DNA of 64,000 nt from Setaria digitata (taxonomy: Eukaryota; Nematoda; Chromadorea; Rhabditida; Setariidae). The position numbers were made by a program, and so were the translations under genes. The notes below the pieces were generated by a model, which saw only the letters and a program-made list of their open reading frames with translations, did no database searches and was not told the origin of the DNA. Where the stretch lies: assembly GCA_003640385.1 (NCBI GenBank), contig RCAB01000371.1, positions 1-64,000 of the forward strand. Reading direction: 5' to 3'. This document shows positions 27,401 through 52,109 of this stretch, one piece after another; the stretch's first letter is position 1; each line of letters starts with the position of its first letter.

Positions 27401-28831
27401 TTCATATGATTTCTTCTATTTTCATCGACTATCAAGCAAAAATAATTTTTCTAATTAGGAATTCTTACAAATAACAAACGTACCATTTCCCTTTTTGGTA
27501 ACCAATTCAAGGCACCACTGGCTGAAACATAAGCTTCACATAATGCTTCTATTCATAGAATTTTAATTTATGAACCACTGAGTTAGAAAACACTTCCGCA
27601 GTGAACAATCAACAAAAACTCTGTTAATTTAAATAAAAATTTTCACATTTTGGAGTTAAAATTTGAGGCTGTGATACATCGTCCTGCTTAATTGCATCCA
27701 TGTTACTTTTTCCGCATGAACTTCTGGACCGTAGCAAATGTAAATTCTTCCGACTATTCCGTAAAAACTTATTTACGCCCACGTCAGCTTTTTCCACTCC
27801 AGCTCTAAATAGCACATATACAAATCAATAACAAAAACTATAAACATTACAGCTATGAAGTGACTGTACGTCATGTTGTGGCACGGAATTTCACTTTCTA
27901 CATCTTATTGCTAAAACATAAAGGTAATTCAAGAACTAGAGATAAAATGCAAATATTTTCAAAAGAAAAAAAGAAAAAAGAAATAATTACTCTTCATCAC
28001 TAAATGCTGATAACGATTTGTGTGCCCAACTTCCAGAATCACAACTACCGTTAGAAAAATATTTACTACGCAAGCACTCCACGCTTTTCACATAATCATT
28101 CTGGAAAAAAAGTAGTGATTAAGTGAACTTATTAAAAAATTAACTACTTCCAGCATATTTCGGGTCTATATTTAAATAAAAAAAAGGGATGTATTAAATG
28201 ACAAAACAAGCAATGACAACAAAGAAGGGTTCATAAAAGTCAATCGTCTTTAATAACCTTTTTGTTTCGAAAAATATTTTTCGATGAATATAGTGATGGC
28301 ATGGATTTGGAGGCTCCAGCCACAATTCTAATATGCTCGTCTTCGTAATCATTCAGTCCTCTGCAGCACTTTTTGTCTGCAATTTTGCGAAAAAAATATG
28401 TCAGGAGAATAAAATCTTTTTTGTTTCAAAAGAGAAAAAAAGTAAGACTTATGTCAAGTAAACTGCTAACAATACAGAATAGCTACTAAAACCTTTCATA
28501 TGGTACTTTGATAAAAGGAGAAATAATCGATCGTCTCCAATCTAACAGCAAATGATTAATTCAGTGAAATATGAACTGAATAATCTCTACCAAAATTAAG
28601 GAGGGCTATTACGCAGTGAGAAGCATAACTTGACAAATAAAATGATGAACTGAAAATGCAAAAATGACTTACATGCAACGGAAGAACGGATGCTTTCCGC
28701 TTTTCGTAACACATTCTCTTCAAAAGTATTATTTTTGGATGGTAACTCGTGATACTTTATGCGAAGTTTTCGAGCCTTATTCACAGTTTTTTCAACGCCA
28801 TGATTGTCCCGCTTACTTCCTTTATTTTCAT
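18478..28831 (-). CDS. CEP350-like centrosomal coiled-coil protein (5' end incomplete)
   Basis: Twenty-six phase-consistent exons give 1348 residues with no internal stop: 28831-28673, 28376-28258, 28100-27991, 27804-27647, 27545-27484, 27353-27232, 27017-26876, 26797-26636, 25913-25812, 25272-25123, 25049-24977, 24573-24429, 24162-24039, 23941-23856, 23668-23529, 23148-23050, 22963-22843, 22577-22477, 22309-21587, 21130-21060, 20789-20637, 20434-20207, 19860-19688, 19506-19360, 19106-18946, 18692-18478. The last two exons resemble the CEP350 C-terminus: a Cys-Arg-Pro turn, then IENIVLRELYAEQDSWEDT and an acidic amphipathic end. The LEQLRDELKWKRKEADFLK block matches the CEP350 repeat that begins with a LKDELRKRK-like segment. 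The middle exons (24573-23529) form a long helix like the family's central coil. The 723-nt exon encodes a Ser/Glu-rich disordered region. CEP350 anchors FOP and microtubules at centrosomes. No CAP-Gly motif was seen. The assignment comes from recalled family similarity and was not searched. The first exon enters in phase 1, so a start exon lies upstream, perhaps near 29.2-29.4 kb. Confidence 0.62.
22592..22668. repeat. Short tandem duplication in CEP350-like intron
   Basis: A unit of about 20 nt (TTGATAAGTAAAATGAATCA) followed by an (A)n and CAGAGCTTTT occurs twice in a row, between the exons at 22963 and 22577. Confidence 0.8.
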
Positions 28832-30235
28832 CTAAATATTTATGAAAATTTTTCATGTAGACACAAAAAACGAAAGATGCAAACCATAACAAATATAACA
28901 GTTTTGACTAAAGTATTTTTCATTACTAAATTTACGTGTTACGAAAACACGTAAAGTAACCTTCAACAACCTTATTTACAACCCAAGTAATAATTTTAAT
29001 TGCACCGCAAAATTCCGATCAATAACTACCTATCAATTGCAAATTTAAACTCCATTTTACTTTAATCATATTTGACTCCTTCATAAATTTGATTTTCGAT
29101 TTTCATAAAAACAAATAAAACAGACTTTTTAATTTCTTTTTAAGGCACATATAAAACACCTATCTTTTAAAATCTGCCGTCGAATGTGTTCTAGTAAATC
29201 GTGACGATTCATTTTTTTTTTTTAGTAAATCACTTTCCCTGTAATTGAAAGTATTCTTTTCAAAAATATTAAAATCTGGGGTCTGAATACTGCTTCGACA
29301 ACAACTAGGAATTTTTTTTTTTTGTGAAATCGAATCTTCCAAGGTAGACTCATTATTTGTTGTTATCATACACAAAATAAGAACTGCTCTTGAATTTCAG
29401 AATAAATTGTGTAGTTTAGCTACATTTTTTACCGCCTATGGGATACACAATTTGTAATGAGATAAGAAGTGACTCGCCATTAATTTTTTCTGTTTTTCCA
29501 GTATATTTAAAAGTTTTTTCAAATCGGTCCTTCTGGGATAAATTGCTTTATTTTTATTAGAGAAAAAACATTTCTAGAATTCTAAACAATCCGAGGGATT
29601 ATTGTCATTAAACTTGCTCAAAATAGAGATTACTATGTTATTCACTAAAATTACCCTAAGGATGGACTTTTAAAAAAGTTTTTTAAAAAAAAATTTTTAA
29701 AAAAGTAACTCCCAAAAAAGAATTAATCAACATGTTTTTTATTGGATGAAATAAACGTGGCACTTAAAAAAAAGATACAATAACTACTGATAGTTTTGAT
29801 CATTATGAAGAAATAAATTGGTAAAAAAAATTCATCTTACAAAATTCTTAATGGATTTTTGGTGAAAATATTACTATTTATCAGCTGCAAAAATGATAAA
29901 TAAACCATGGATTTTTGTTCACCATTATATGCCATATATAACTATCTTTATCTGAAAACAGCTTGATTATTGAATTTTTTGTTCCTTTCAATCGTCCTTC
30001 TCATCCAACCAATTATTTTGCAACAACAGTGAAAGAAAACCATCATTACATAGCATTTTATTCATATTCACTAGTACCTTAAGACAGTATTCATTTAATC
30101 AGGCATCAAAAATAATTATTATTTTCACATAAAGAATGCGAAATATACCTAAAGCTTATTACAAAACTAATCTAATCTTACTAGCCTACCCATATCTTGA
30201 AATAATATTCATTCAACGACAAAGTCGACATATTA

Positions 30236-30363
30236 AACATAATAAATAAATAATATAAAATAATAAATATAAAATAATATATAAATATATAATATAAAAT
30301 AATAATATATAATATATAAAAATAATATAAAATAATAAATATAATAAATAAACATAATAAACA
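30236..30363. repeat. Pure A/T low-complexity tract (AATAAT/ATATAA)
   Basis: About 128 nt that is almost entirely A and T, built from AATAAT, ATAAATA and ATATAA words. The minus-strand open frame across it (mostly Ile, Tyr, Phe, Leu) is a composition artefact. Confidence 0.85.
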
Positions 30364-31890
30364 ACTTTCAATTAAAATGAAATGTGCGAGAATCACTAAT
30401 ATTTCACTTGTTTCATTAATCTAATCTTAGGATCCCCATAAGTTTTTCTTAAGAGATAAAATTTCCTTTCTTTTCTCTTTTTGAAATGCATTAGCGCTCC
30501 CTCCTTCATCTCACAAAAGTAAATTTTTCTTTACCCTATTATTCAAGAACTTATCTTCCTTCTAACCAATTTTTAATGGCGATCTCTCTTTTTCTCATCT
30601 CTCTTTTTCATATTTTTCAGAGAGAAAAATTTGATTGAAACATTTCAAACTTCCCCACCAGAAAACTGACCAACACGGCGAATTATGTTTAAATCAGAAA
30701 AAATATATGACACGACCGCATATGCTTCAATGGAAAACATATATTACAGATGTTCAATTCAATTAGCTAGAAATTTATTAAACGAATGACCTCGAAAGTC
30801 ACATGACGTTGTGACCTTTGTCCCACTGACACCAGAATCAGCCTAATCATCTTTCTCTTTTGCCTAACTACCGCAATAACAAATATACTTTCTAGTTTCA
30901 CTTGAAAAACCTGACCTTTAACCTCATGACAATTAATCCTGAAATTTGCCTCCAGCCCACCTGCATTACCCCATTTTAGAAACCGCCAAGAAAACTTATC
31001 TACATTTTTAGCGAAATGAGTCCAAACCTAGCGTGAGCAGATTTTCTTCTAATTTGAAAATGAGTACAAGGGTTTAGGTCTTGGTCCGTGTTTCCCCTGT
31101 ATGCATGTCAAAGAATTATTATCAATCTTTGTGTTTCTCAGTTATGCATGCCCTCTCATCACTTACTCTCAATCACTTCCATTTACTTAGTCTAATCATT
31201 TCCTGCTTATTTATATTTTTTTCCCTTTAGCCTATTTTGTATAAATTATCATACGAAACGGTAAATATTTTTGCATAATACTTTTATATTCGTTTGCTTA
31301 TTTATTTGTTTGCTCTGTTTTGATTTTCATTATAACATTGTAACACTGTTAGTGGAAATGAAAAGTCCATTTGAACATATCGAAGATAAAGATATTGATT
31401 TATCATCATGAATTTGCTAATTACTAAGCTAAATAAATTATTGAACTGACAAAAGTGCCCAATCACCGATTCATTCTTTTAGAAATATCGATAAATTAAT
31501 ATTAACTTCATGCGATAATTTTTAATTTCAAATTGTTTGCTTTTAATTTTGCTTCTCGTTCTTGTCAAACAATTGGAATTTTTGCATTTCAGGACTCAGT
31601 TTTTAACTTTCTGTTCCTTAAAGTGATATGTACAAAAATAACGTTATGATAAGTGCAAGAAATTTATATATAGTTTGATAGATAGATATTTGCATATATA
31701 TTTGAAAAAGGGAAATAAATAGTGATATTTTGATGTGGAAATTGGTCCGTTTACGTGTATAAATGGAATATTTATTTGTATTTCATAGGAAAAGTTTAGT
31801 AATCTTTGTTTAATAATTCATCGAATTGTTTTGAACAGGAAATTGATAATATTCAACTGGATTTGTAAAACAGAATTAATAACAGTTATT

Positions 31891-31899
31891 GCTTTGCAG
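31891..31899 (+). promoter_or_regulatory. Candidate spliced-leader acceptor for bir-1
   Basis: T-rich gctttgcag ends 20 nt before the bir-1 ATG. Nematode trans-splice acceptors look the same as cis acceptors, and no 5' coding exon was needed for this gene. Inference only. Confidence 0.35.
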
Positions 31900-31918
31900 A
31901 AATTGCCTATCATCAAAT

Positions 31919-33167
31919 ATGACAGGTGTTGTTGATTTATTGAATTTTGATGCTTACACCGAGTATATCTTTTGTGATAACCGGTTAAAATCATTTACGA
32001 AAAATGTTTGGCCACATCGTCATTCTATTAACTTATCACCGGAAAAGGTTAATTTCTGAAAAAGTTACCCTCTATATTTTCTGTTCCGATTTAATCGCTT
32101 CTTTTATCGTTATTTGTTTAATCGGAAATTTAAATCAGAAAAAATCCATTGTTAACAATTAATGAAATTTGCTCCTGGTTCAGCTGAAATATAAATTTCT
32201 AACATTTAACATTTGAGATGGCTGAGGCAGGCTTCTTCTTCGATCCCGATGATGACAATACTGATGGTGTCAGTTGCCCATTTTGTCTTAAAAGTTTAAC
32301 CGGATGGGAAGATGGTGACGATCCATTGTAGGTTATGTTTTGCACTAATGTTTGGTTGATATGTTTGGTTGACGCTTGGATTTTTTTATTTTTCCTAAAC
32401 CTTATAGCTTTTGGTGGAATTGAATTACAAATTGTTTTCCAGATACAGCTGGAGGATTATTTTAATTGGTTCCTGAAATGCAATCCCTCAAACTTGAACT
32501 TGGATGTCCAGTTTTTCGAGAATTTTTTTTCTTCGAGAAGATGAATTAGAAAAGGGAAATGATATGCAAATGATGATAAATTATTTTCAAGCTTTTGAAA
32601 TGGCTAAGATTTCAGAGTAGAACATGCGAAGCGAAAAGATGTTTGTTACTTTGCTCGTTTAGGCAAAAGTGAAAGAGATTGGACTGTTGAAGATTTCTTG
32701 CGACTTCTGGCTCAACGGAGAGCGTCTATTATGGTTTGGCTTCTGTCCTTGTTTGATAAAACTTGAACACTTTTTCATAGTTTTTTTTTTTATCAAAGTT
32801 TTGCATGTTATAAATTATGTACTTGTTGCTACTCGCACGCAGCGAAAGCCATGGTGGATGAAACTGTTTGGCGAAGTTTAGAATCCTAATATAAAAAATT
32901 ATTTCTTTTGTTGTGCTTACTAAATTGACCATGAAGGGTTCTGGTACGTCAAACTTGTAATAGTCAATTATTTTAAGCCAGAACTGAATTTGAGTTAGAA
33001 AATACTATTGGTTGATTCAAATTTTCAATTATTGTTACCACATTTAGTCATTAATTACATTGAAAGCGATCGATGGAGCAAAGAATGCTATGGAGAGCGT
33101 AAAAAAAAGAATAGATGTGTTGGCTGAAAGTAAAAAACAAAAAAAGGTAGCAAAGAAGAGAAAATAG
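31919..33167 (+). CDS. bir-1: Survivin-type BIR protein (BIR-1), chromosomal passenger complex
   Basis: Four exons: 31919-32047, 32218-32327, 32616-32733, 33048-33167; phases agree, 158 residues, close to human survivin (142). A single type-II BIR domain spans about 14-105. The zinc ligands are Cys63, Cys66 (SCPFC), His83 (EHAKR) and Cys90 (DVCYF). The family signatures AEAGFFF, GWEDGDDP and WTVEDFL are present. The last exon encodes a basic amphipathic helix ending KKVAKKRK, as expected for the survivin helix that bundles with INCENP and borealin. Survivins target Aurora B to centromeres and the spindle midzone. Leu80 follows DDP, where human survivin has Ile. A T-rich acceptor (gctttgcag) lies 20 nt before the ATG and could be a spliced-leader site. 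The next gene on the strand is the tbc-11 homolog. Confidence 0.92.
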
Positions 33168-34726
33168 ATATTTTTCGATTGTTGTGATTTTTTCTTTTAT
33201 ATCAAGGTCTGCCGATAAGTAACTGATAGTTTGATTTGTGTTTCTATTTCTTGTGTCGCTGTGCAAATTATTATTAATGTTTCATGAGGCAAAGCAGTGT
33301 AGAAAGTTACTCTAAAGATGGAATGTGTACTTGCAAAGTACTTGGTGTAATATTTTGTACTTACAAAGCATTTCTATGTGACATTTTACTAATTTTGTAA
33401 CCATAATACTTGGAGCATTTTAACGATTTATTTTTGCATCTTCCCGATTAGAACTGTAATAGTTCAATTGCTTGACGAATCAGTTTGTCACGGAGAGATC
33501 CTTGTAGTTTAATGTCGTACCAATCTTTTTTTCCTTTTTTCGATGTCAGTCTAGCAAAATGCTCCTTGGCGCAACATATCGAGATATGCTTACTTATGTG
33601 AAATATCATTCACTCCCACAATTACACGTAACGTCATGATCATGTCCATTGTATGATCCTTAATACACATAGCTTTCCAAATGAAAATGAATCGATTTTC
33701 AATTATCAAAGAATTTTGAAATATTTCATCTGCTAATATTTTATGACACCATTAGGTACTGACTGATCATCCACGATTTTCACGTATTTTTAAGATTTTT
33801 CTCATGAGTGTGTGTGTCGATATGATTACACCGGGAAAAATGAAGAATTCTACAATATAAGCAGTAGTTATGTTAGAATTAGAACATGGCGACGTCATAA
33901 TTTTAATTATATTATAATCTCAAATATACGATATTTCCCTATTTCATACTTCATGCTCTGATAACTTCCGGTAAAATTCGTAAGGAGCTAATTCTTAGTA
34001 CTTTTTGTATGTGAAAAGAATGATTCAATCTAAGTGATTTATTTGTAAATTTGGGAATATAATGAAAAAAAAAAAAAAAAAAAAACCGATGACTGTGAAA
34101 GCAAATAAAGTGAATGAAGACTGCATTCATTAAAATGGAATGGTTAAGAAGTCTCTGGAGAATTGAAACTCTTTGTTCCTTGACATGTCGAATGATGATT
34201 AAGTTAAAACTTATCTATGAAAAATTAAGAAGTTACATAATTCATGTACATAAGTTTAGTGAAAAAGCATATTAGAACAGTGAAATTACAAATTTTTCCT
34301 ACCAAATTTGATAGGAATTGTAGTCGAAGGTTAAAGGTGAAATTCTGATCAGAACTTTTCATGATTTTGCCATGCGAAAAATATCCGGAAATCGAAAGCT
34401 TGTGATAATTTTTCAATCTTTAATTATCGGTTTTTGTGGAAAACAGATGTTTGAAGTTTAAATGTTTCTGTCAAATAAATATTGCCTTTTCTTTCAAGAA
34501 AAAAAAAGCTAAATAAACAGGAATTAGAAATTCGCTGTCATGACTGCTTTTTGCTGAAAATTGATACTGTTCAATGATGTTAACACTATTATGGTACACA
34601 CATTCTGGAAGATTCGGTAACATCACGTTGCTTCCGGAAGTAGACGATGTTCCATAACACCTGACCGGATAAGAATCTATGCCATACCCAAAATGTCACT
34701 AATATTTAATATCCAATAGGAGTTCG
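33168..34726. other. Spacer between bir-1 and tbc-11
   Basis: Same-strand gap of about 1.56 kb with no supported exon. An A-tract is at about 34062-34084 and an AATAAA at 34104-34109. The gap is longer than typical nematode operon spacing (about 100-1000 nt), so an operon is possible but not favoured. Confidence 0.5.
34711..34719 (+). promoter_or_regulatory. Candidate spliced-leader acceptor for tbc-11
   Basis: atccaatag ends 7 nt before the tentative tbc-11 start at 34727, consistent with trans-splicing of the first exon. Weakly T-rich, so unproven. Confidence 0.25.
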
Positions 34727-47658
<12,932 letters not shown>

Positions 47659-47964
47659 TTTTTTCAGAGTGGAACTTCCTTTTTGTGCAGTCTTCAGATT
47701 TTGCTGGAAAATTTCACTTTAAAAATTTTTACTTAATTTATTTTTAAGCTGTTATTTGTCAGATTCAATTTATATTTAAATTTTTTAAAATTTAACTGCT
47801 TCATTTCAGTAGCTAGAATGAATGCTTTCGAGGCTTAATTTATAATTTAACTTGATGTAAGTTATTCTTTTTGGTATTTAATTAAGTATTAGTACGTGTA
47901 GGGGGGGTTCATAAGTAACCCTGGATAATGTTATAAATAGTCGTTTACTATCATAAAAAAGGTT

Positions 47965-47970
47965 AATAAA
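47965..47970 (+). terminator. Candidate polyadenylation signal of tbc-11
   Basis: AATAAA followed by a T-rich stretch, about 310 nt after the tbc-11 stop codon. Confidence 0.5.
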
Positions 47971-49871
47971 GTTTTTTTGTATAGTTATATAAAGGTTGTA
48001 TTTTTTTATTGCATACTATTGTTAAACTGTTTTTGTGTTTTTTTTTTGAACTTATAACTTTATTGTTTCTCAGTTGATTATGTTTCATTATTTATTTTTT
48101 CGTTCCTTTTTTGTATTCTATTTATTTATTTTCTGAATCGTTTGCTTCGCTCTTTCATTTTTTTTTTCCCACTGCTTTCTTTGCTAAGTTGGTGCGATAG
48201 TTTTTGATTGGTTCATTTATCAGTTATTTAAGATGGCTCTGAAATTTTACATGTCGCAGTAAATTGTGCTTGCTAGTAGTTTTTAGTGTTTGATTTTCAT
48301 ATTGTTTGAACAATTAAGATTAAATGATAAAGGAGATTTACTAATTAAGTTTTGCTAGTATTTTGTGTTCCGTGGAGTGGTTTGTTTTTTGGTTTCTACT
48401 GAAGACGATTTCCTAATTTCGATTAACACGATCCATCGTAATCCAATGTTTTTATTCGTCTTCAACATCTTTTCAGTATTCCGATTGATCACAATACGAT
48501 CTGTCCTTTGTCATTTTGTTTTTGTTACAGAAAAGCGATGAGCACCATTTGTATTGCTATGCTTGCATTCCAATTTTTTAAATTTTTTGTAAATTCGAGT
48601 GAGTTTTAAGTGTTGTGAAATGTTTTGCTATCGGGAGAGATTTTTATTTTCTGTTGAAATCCTAAATATAATAATAAATTGTTTAATAATTGTAGTTAAT
48701 TACAAATAAACGTAAGTCACCTCTTATAATGTTCTGACGATTGCTTTAGCTAACAGGGAAAACTTGCGAAGATAAATGAAAATGTCTGCTGCATTTATTA
48801 AAATTCTCGGACTAGAATTATTACTGATTATATAATACTTTCTTTACATAAGACGCATACTCTGGTTGTTTTTCCTTTTCTCTCAATTATTTAATCTTTT
48901 GGCATGTTTAAATTAGCAAATTATTTTCTAAATACAAGGATTTGACGTTGATTTAAGTTAATCTAAATTTTGAAATAAAATTTCCAAATTAGCCAAGAAC
49001 TGTGCGAAAGAGGTTCGTCGGAGTCCCATTCATTTCTCTTGTTTCTTTTTTTTTTTTTTTTTCTTATTGATTAGTGTCTTGCAAATATTTGATGAAGTTA
49101 TAAATTATTTTTAATTTCCATAAATATTATCACTTTCGATACATTCATCTGATCGCAAATTTTCCGTTGCAGTTATTGGTGCCGAAAATCATTCATTTAT
49201 TCTGAAAGTTTCCTTTACTTCAACCCTTTCTACTTTTAATCGATGTTGGTCAACGAATTCAATCAAAATTAAGCAATATATTAATTTCTATGCTGTTTCA
49301 TTAAGCTTTTGCTACAGTATATGAAACGAAATTTTCGTTTTCTTTCCATCCAACTATAAATTATAACAAAATTAATTGGCAAATTATGAGCGGATAATTT
49401 TTTAAGACCATCCGCTTAATAAATTTCGAATATTCAAACAAGAGGATTTCAATAGCTGAATATATTTTATAATTTATGAGTGAAACAAATTTCGGCATCA
49501 TTTTTGTTAGAGAAATATTGACAGACAATATGTTAAAAGTGAAAACTGTACAGAACTTTTTTCAAGTTTTGAGGTAAAGAATTCCGAATTGAATATAAGT
49601 TCTTCCGAAAATTGTTTAAACTTTCAACATTTGCTATAACTAACCATTTACGACTCCTTTCCTCACAATATTTTGATAATAAACTACTGTAGTAATATAG
49701 AAGTGATATGATAGTGATCGAATAAATAGTTAAAACAGGTCCCATCATTGCAGTGTTTTTTTTCCCCACAAATAATTGTTGACAAGCATCAAATTTTGTA
49801 ACTTTTCATCTTTGAGAACAGTTTAGAATTTAAATTTGACAATATATCATCATCATATCTCAAATGATGGA

Positions 49872-51308
49872 TCAGTTTTCTGCCTGTTCTTTTCCAGTAA
49901 TATGCTCCAATTTTCCGGAAATGATATTTGAAGAAATGCTACCTATCACTTCTTGGAAAATATCAACTCCCTAAAAAATATTAATTAATGAAAATTCATC
50001 ACTATACTTAATTAGTCGTCAGAATAATGTATTGCTGAGCTGCTAATTCACAATTTTCATCTTTGCAAAAAATTCCATTCCCCTACGAAAATTTAAGGAT
50101 TATTAATATTGATTTGCAAAGCAAAATTTATGATTAATTTGATTCCCTTATGAGTGAAAACTTAACAGTAAAGCTGATTGTTTTTTTCCTGTCAAATAAA
50201 ATGGATTTGTTTTCGTTAATTTGAGCCTTTCATTATAATACAAATTAATCCCCTCAAAACGAGATCAAAAAAAAAAATCGAAATATGGAAAGTTATTTCA
50301 ATTTCTTTCTTTTTTCTTGCAATTTATAATGCAAATTACGATATGTGGGAAAGATGAATGAGTTTTTTGCAAATTTACACCACATTTTATTTAACATAAA
50401 TAATAATTTAACATCAAAAAACAAAAGAGAAAACAAATCATATGCTTTAGCATAAGACCTGATGAAATGAAATATTTAATTTTATGCTATTTCTTAACTA
50501 AAATCATACATAGTTCTATGGGCAATGCTTACTTATTATAAGCATTCAAATGGAAATGACCGATCGATAGTGCGGATTATTGCATTCAATAGGAATTTCG
50601 CCGTAATTTGATGTTTAATTTATCGAATTTACTCGAAATAATTCACCTAATGAAAGCTTTGAATATTGATGATTTCCATTTTAATGCTACAATGAGATTG
50701 CATTCTTTTTCAGCTGCGGTACATTTGATTTCCCAATGACAAGCCGGATAAAATAGCATCAAATGAATGTCACTAATAAAATTACGGAGGAATTCAGAAC
50801 CTCGCATTTTCTTAACTTGCAAATTTTAAAAGCAATTTAATTTCACCTCTTCAACTTCTCTCATGTTAAATTAAAAATCAATTACATGAACTTTTTTCCT
50901 CTCATAATGAGGAAGGTAAATAACCACCACTGATTTAATCCAAATTGGGCATGCAACCACATTTGTCTGCTGCAAGTATCCTAATTAGTTGGCCATTAAA
51001 AAGTTCTCCATTAAGAACCAAACAGCGAATGATGACATCTGCCTCACTAGCAGTTATTAATAGCTGATATCTTCATAATATAATTAAGGATAAACTTTTG
51101 AAATAAGTTAAAAAGATAACAGCCCACGAAAATAAGTCTACTAAAATAATATGGAATAAAACACTGCAACTTTGGTAACTTGACCATTAATCTGAAAGCA
51201 ACAATAAAAAACGCCCGGCTGAATTGTCTTTTTTTCATAACTTTTCATTTCAACATAATCAGCACAACAAATAAACGAAATGACAATTAACCATGAGTAA
51301 AATCGCAT
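49872..51308 (-). other. Possible small secreted-protein locus (unresolved, transthyretin-like?)
   Basis: Several minus-strand segments look exon-like, but I could not chain them in one frame. A reading frame from ATG 51308 starts with a signal-peptide-like MRFYSWLIVISFICCADY. Near 51040-50945 an open stretch follows a gctag/tgag acceptor and reads IIRCLVLNGELFNGQLIRIL. At 50810-50647 an open segment with acceptor gttaag and donor AG/GTGAAT encodes RGSEFLRNFISDIHL, then FYPACHW and two more cysteines. Around 50082 and 49970 there are further acceptor-led stretches; the last is open to a TGA at 49872. The pattern of a C/NG strand followed by G-S-E and a Y-x-x-C strand is weakly like nematode transthyretin-like (TTL) proteins, but the canonical Cys spacing is missing. 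It could be a divergent gene, a decayed copy or chance. Confidence 0.25.
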
Positions 51309-51362
51309 ATCACAGAAAAACCGAAGCAACAGATTACCTATTTACGAAATAACAGAGAAGAT

Positions 51363-51503
51363 GAAACCCAGAGGATGAATTATGGAACCACTTTAAACAA
51401 GTTTTCAAAAAAAAATTTTTTTCGACACAATTATTATTACCCGATGGATGACTTATAAAGCCACTTTAAGCATGAAGGTTTTTAAGAATTTTTTTCGATT
51501 CCA
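51363..51503. repeat. Imperfect direct repeat of about 65 nt
   Basis: Copy 1 (about 51366-51428) and copy 2 (about 51441-51503) share ACCC.GA.GGATGA.TTAT, A.CCACTTTAA.CA, GTTTT..A, and a shared AATTTTTTTCGA end. The spacing is about 76 nt. Confidence 0.65.
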
Positions 51504-51845
51504 TTACTATTAATATTTCGAAAATTAATTCACCAGATATCAAAATTTTCTGATTGAATATTACCAATGCAAATATCGTTAGATATAGCATCATGTCTAA
51601 AGAAACAAAGAAAAAAGAAAAAGTCAAAGCAATATCTCAAATTGCAAAAATTCCAAACAGCGATATTTGTTGCATTCCTTGCTGACACTAATAGATACGA
51701 AGGACAGCTATAATTATATGATTCATATGTTGAAAATTTATAAATTTTAAAATAGTTCATAAATGAACAATTTTTATCTTTTAAGAAATTCTTAAAAAAA
51801 AAGAGAAAAAAAAAACTAAAAAAAATTATTAACAGCGAAAATTCC

Positions 51846-51851
51846 TTTATT
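51846..51851 (-). terminator. Candidate polyadenylation signal of atf-6
   Basis: TTTATT on the plus strand reads AATAAA on the minus strand, about 260 nt after the atf-6 stop. I saw no nearer copy. Confidence 0.35.
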
Positions 51852-52109
51852 AGATTCTCTTAATTATGATTTTGTGCAACATTTGGAAAAGAGGAGGATC
51901 AAAAGGAGGGGAGAATACGACTGATTAACAAGTAATAATTAGGTAATAATTAGGGAAAAAACTGGTCCTCAATTTCAAGAATAATTCAATAAAACAGCAA
52001 AAGAAAAAATGAACAAGTGAATACCGTAAATATACATAAATGATAAAACTTCAAAACTATCACTTCTTTTTTGATAGAATAATGGAAGTTACTGGTATGA
52101 GATGTCATT

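Larger units (their letters stand above)
28832..31918. other. Divergent spacer between the CEP350-like gene and bir-1
   Basis: Holds the missing 5' exon(s) of the CEP350-like gene and the bir-1 promoter. A 71-codon minus-strand frame at 29375-29160 is Ser/Lys-rich and could be a start exon, but it closes with TAG exactly where the best donor (AG/GTGTTT) lies, so it was not chained. The rest is AT-rich with the low-complexity block at 30236-30363. No other exon was supported. Confidence 0.5.
47659..52109. other. Convergent spacer between tbc-11 and atf-6
   Basis: Holds the tbc-11 3' UTR (AATAAA at 47965), the possible secreted-protein locus at 49.87-51.31 kb, the direct repeat at 51363-51503 and the atf-6 3' UTR. 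I see no clear coding sequence in 47.7-49.8 kb. Confidence 0.55.

Noticed and set aside
30181..30396. A 71-codon minus-strand frame made mostly of Ile, Tyr, Phe and Leu that looks like a membrane protein
   Set aside because: It comes from the pure A/T tract at 30236-30363.
32318..32330. Leu80 after DDP in BIR-1 seemed to replace a conserved BIR tryptophan
   Set aside because: Human survivin has Ile at this position, so Leu is a conservative residue for the survivin subfamily. The apparent TAG just after it lies in the intron.
49533..49769. A 78-codon minus-strand frame after tbc-11
   Set aside because: No family signal, no convincing splice sites, and codon content like background.
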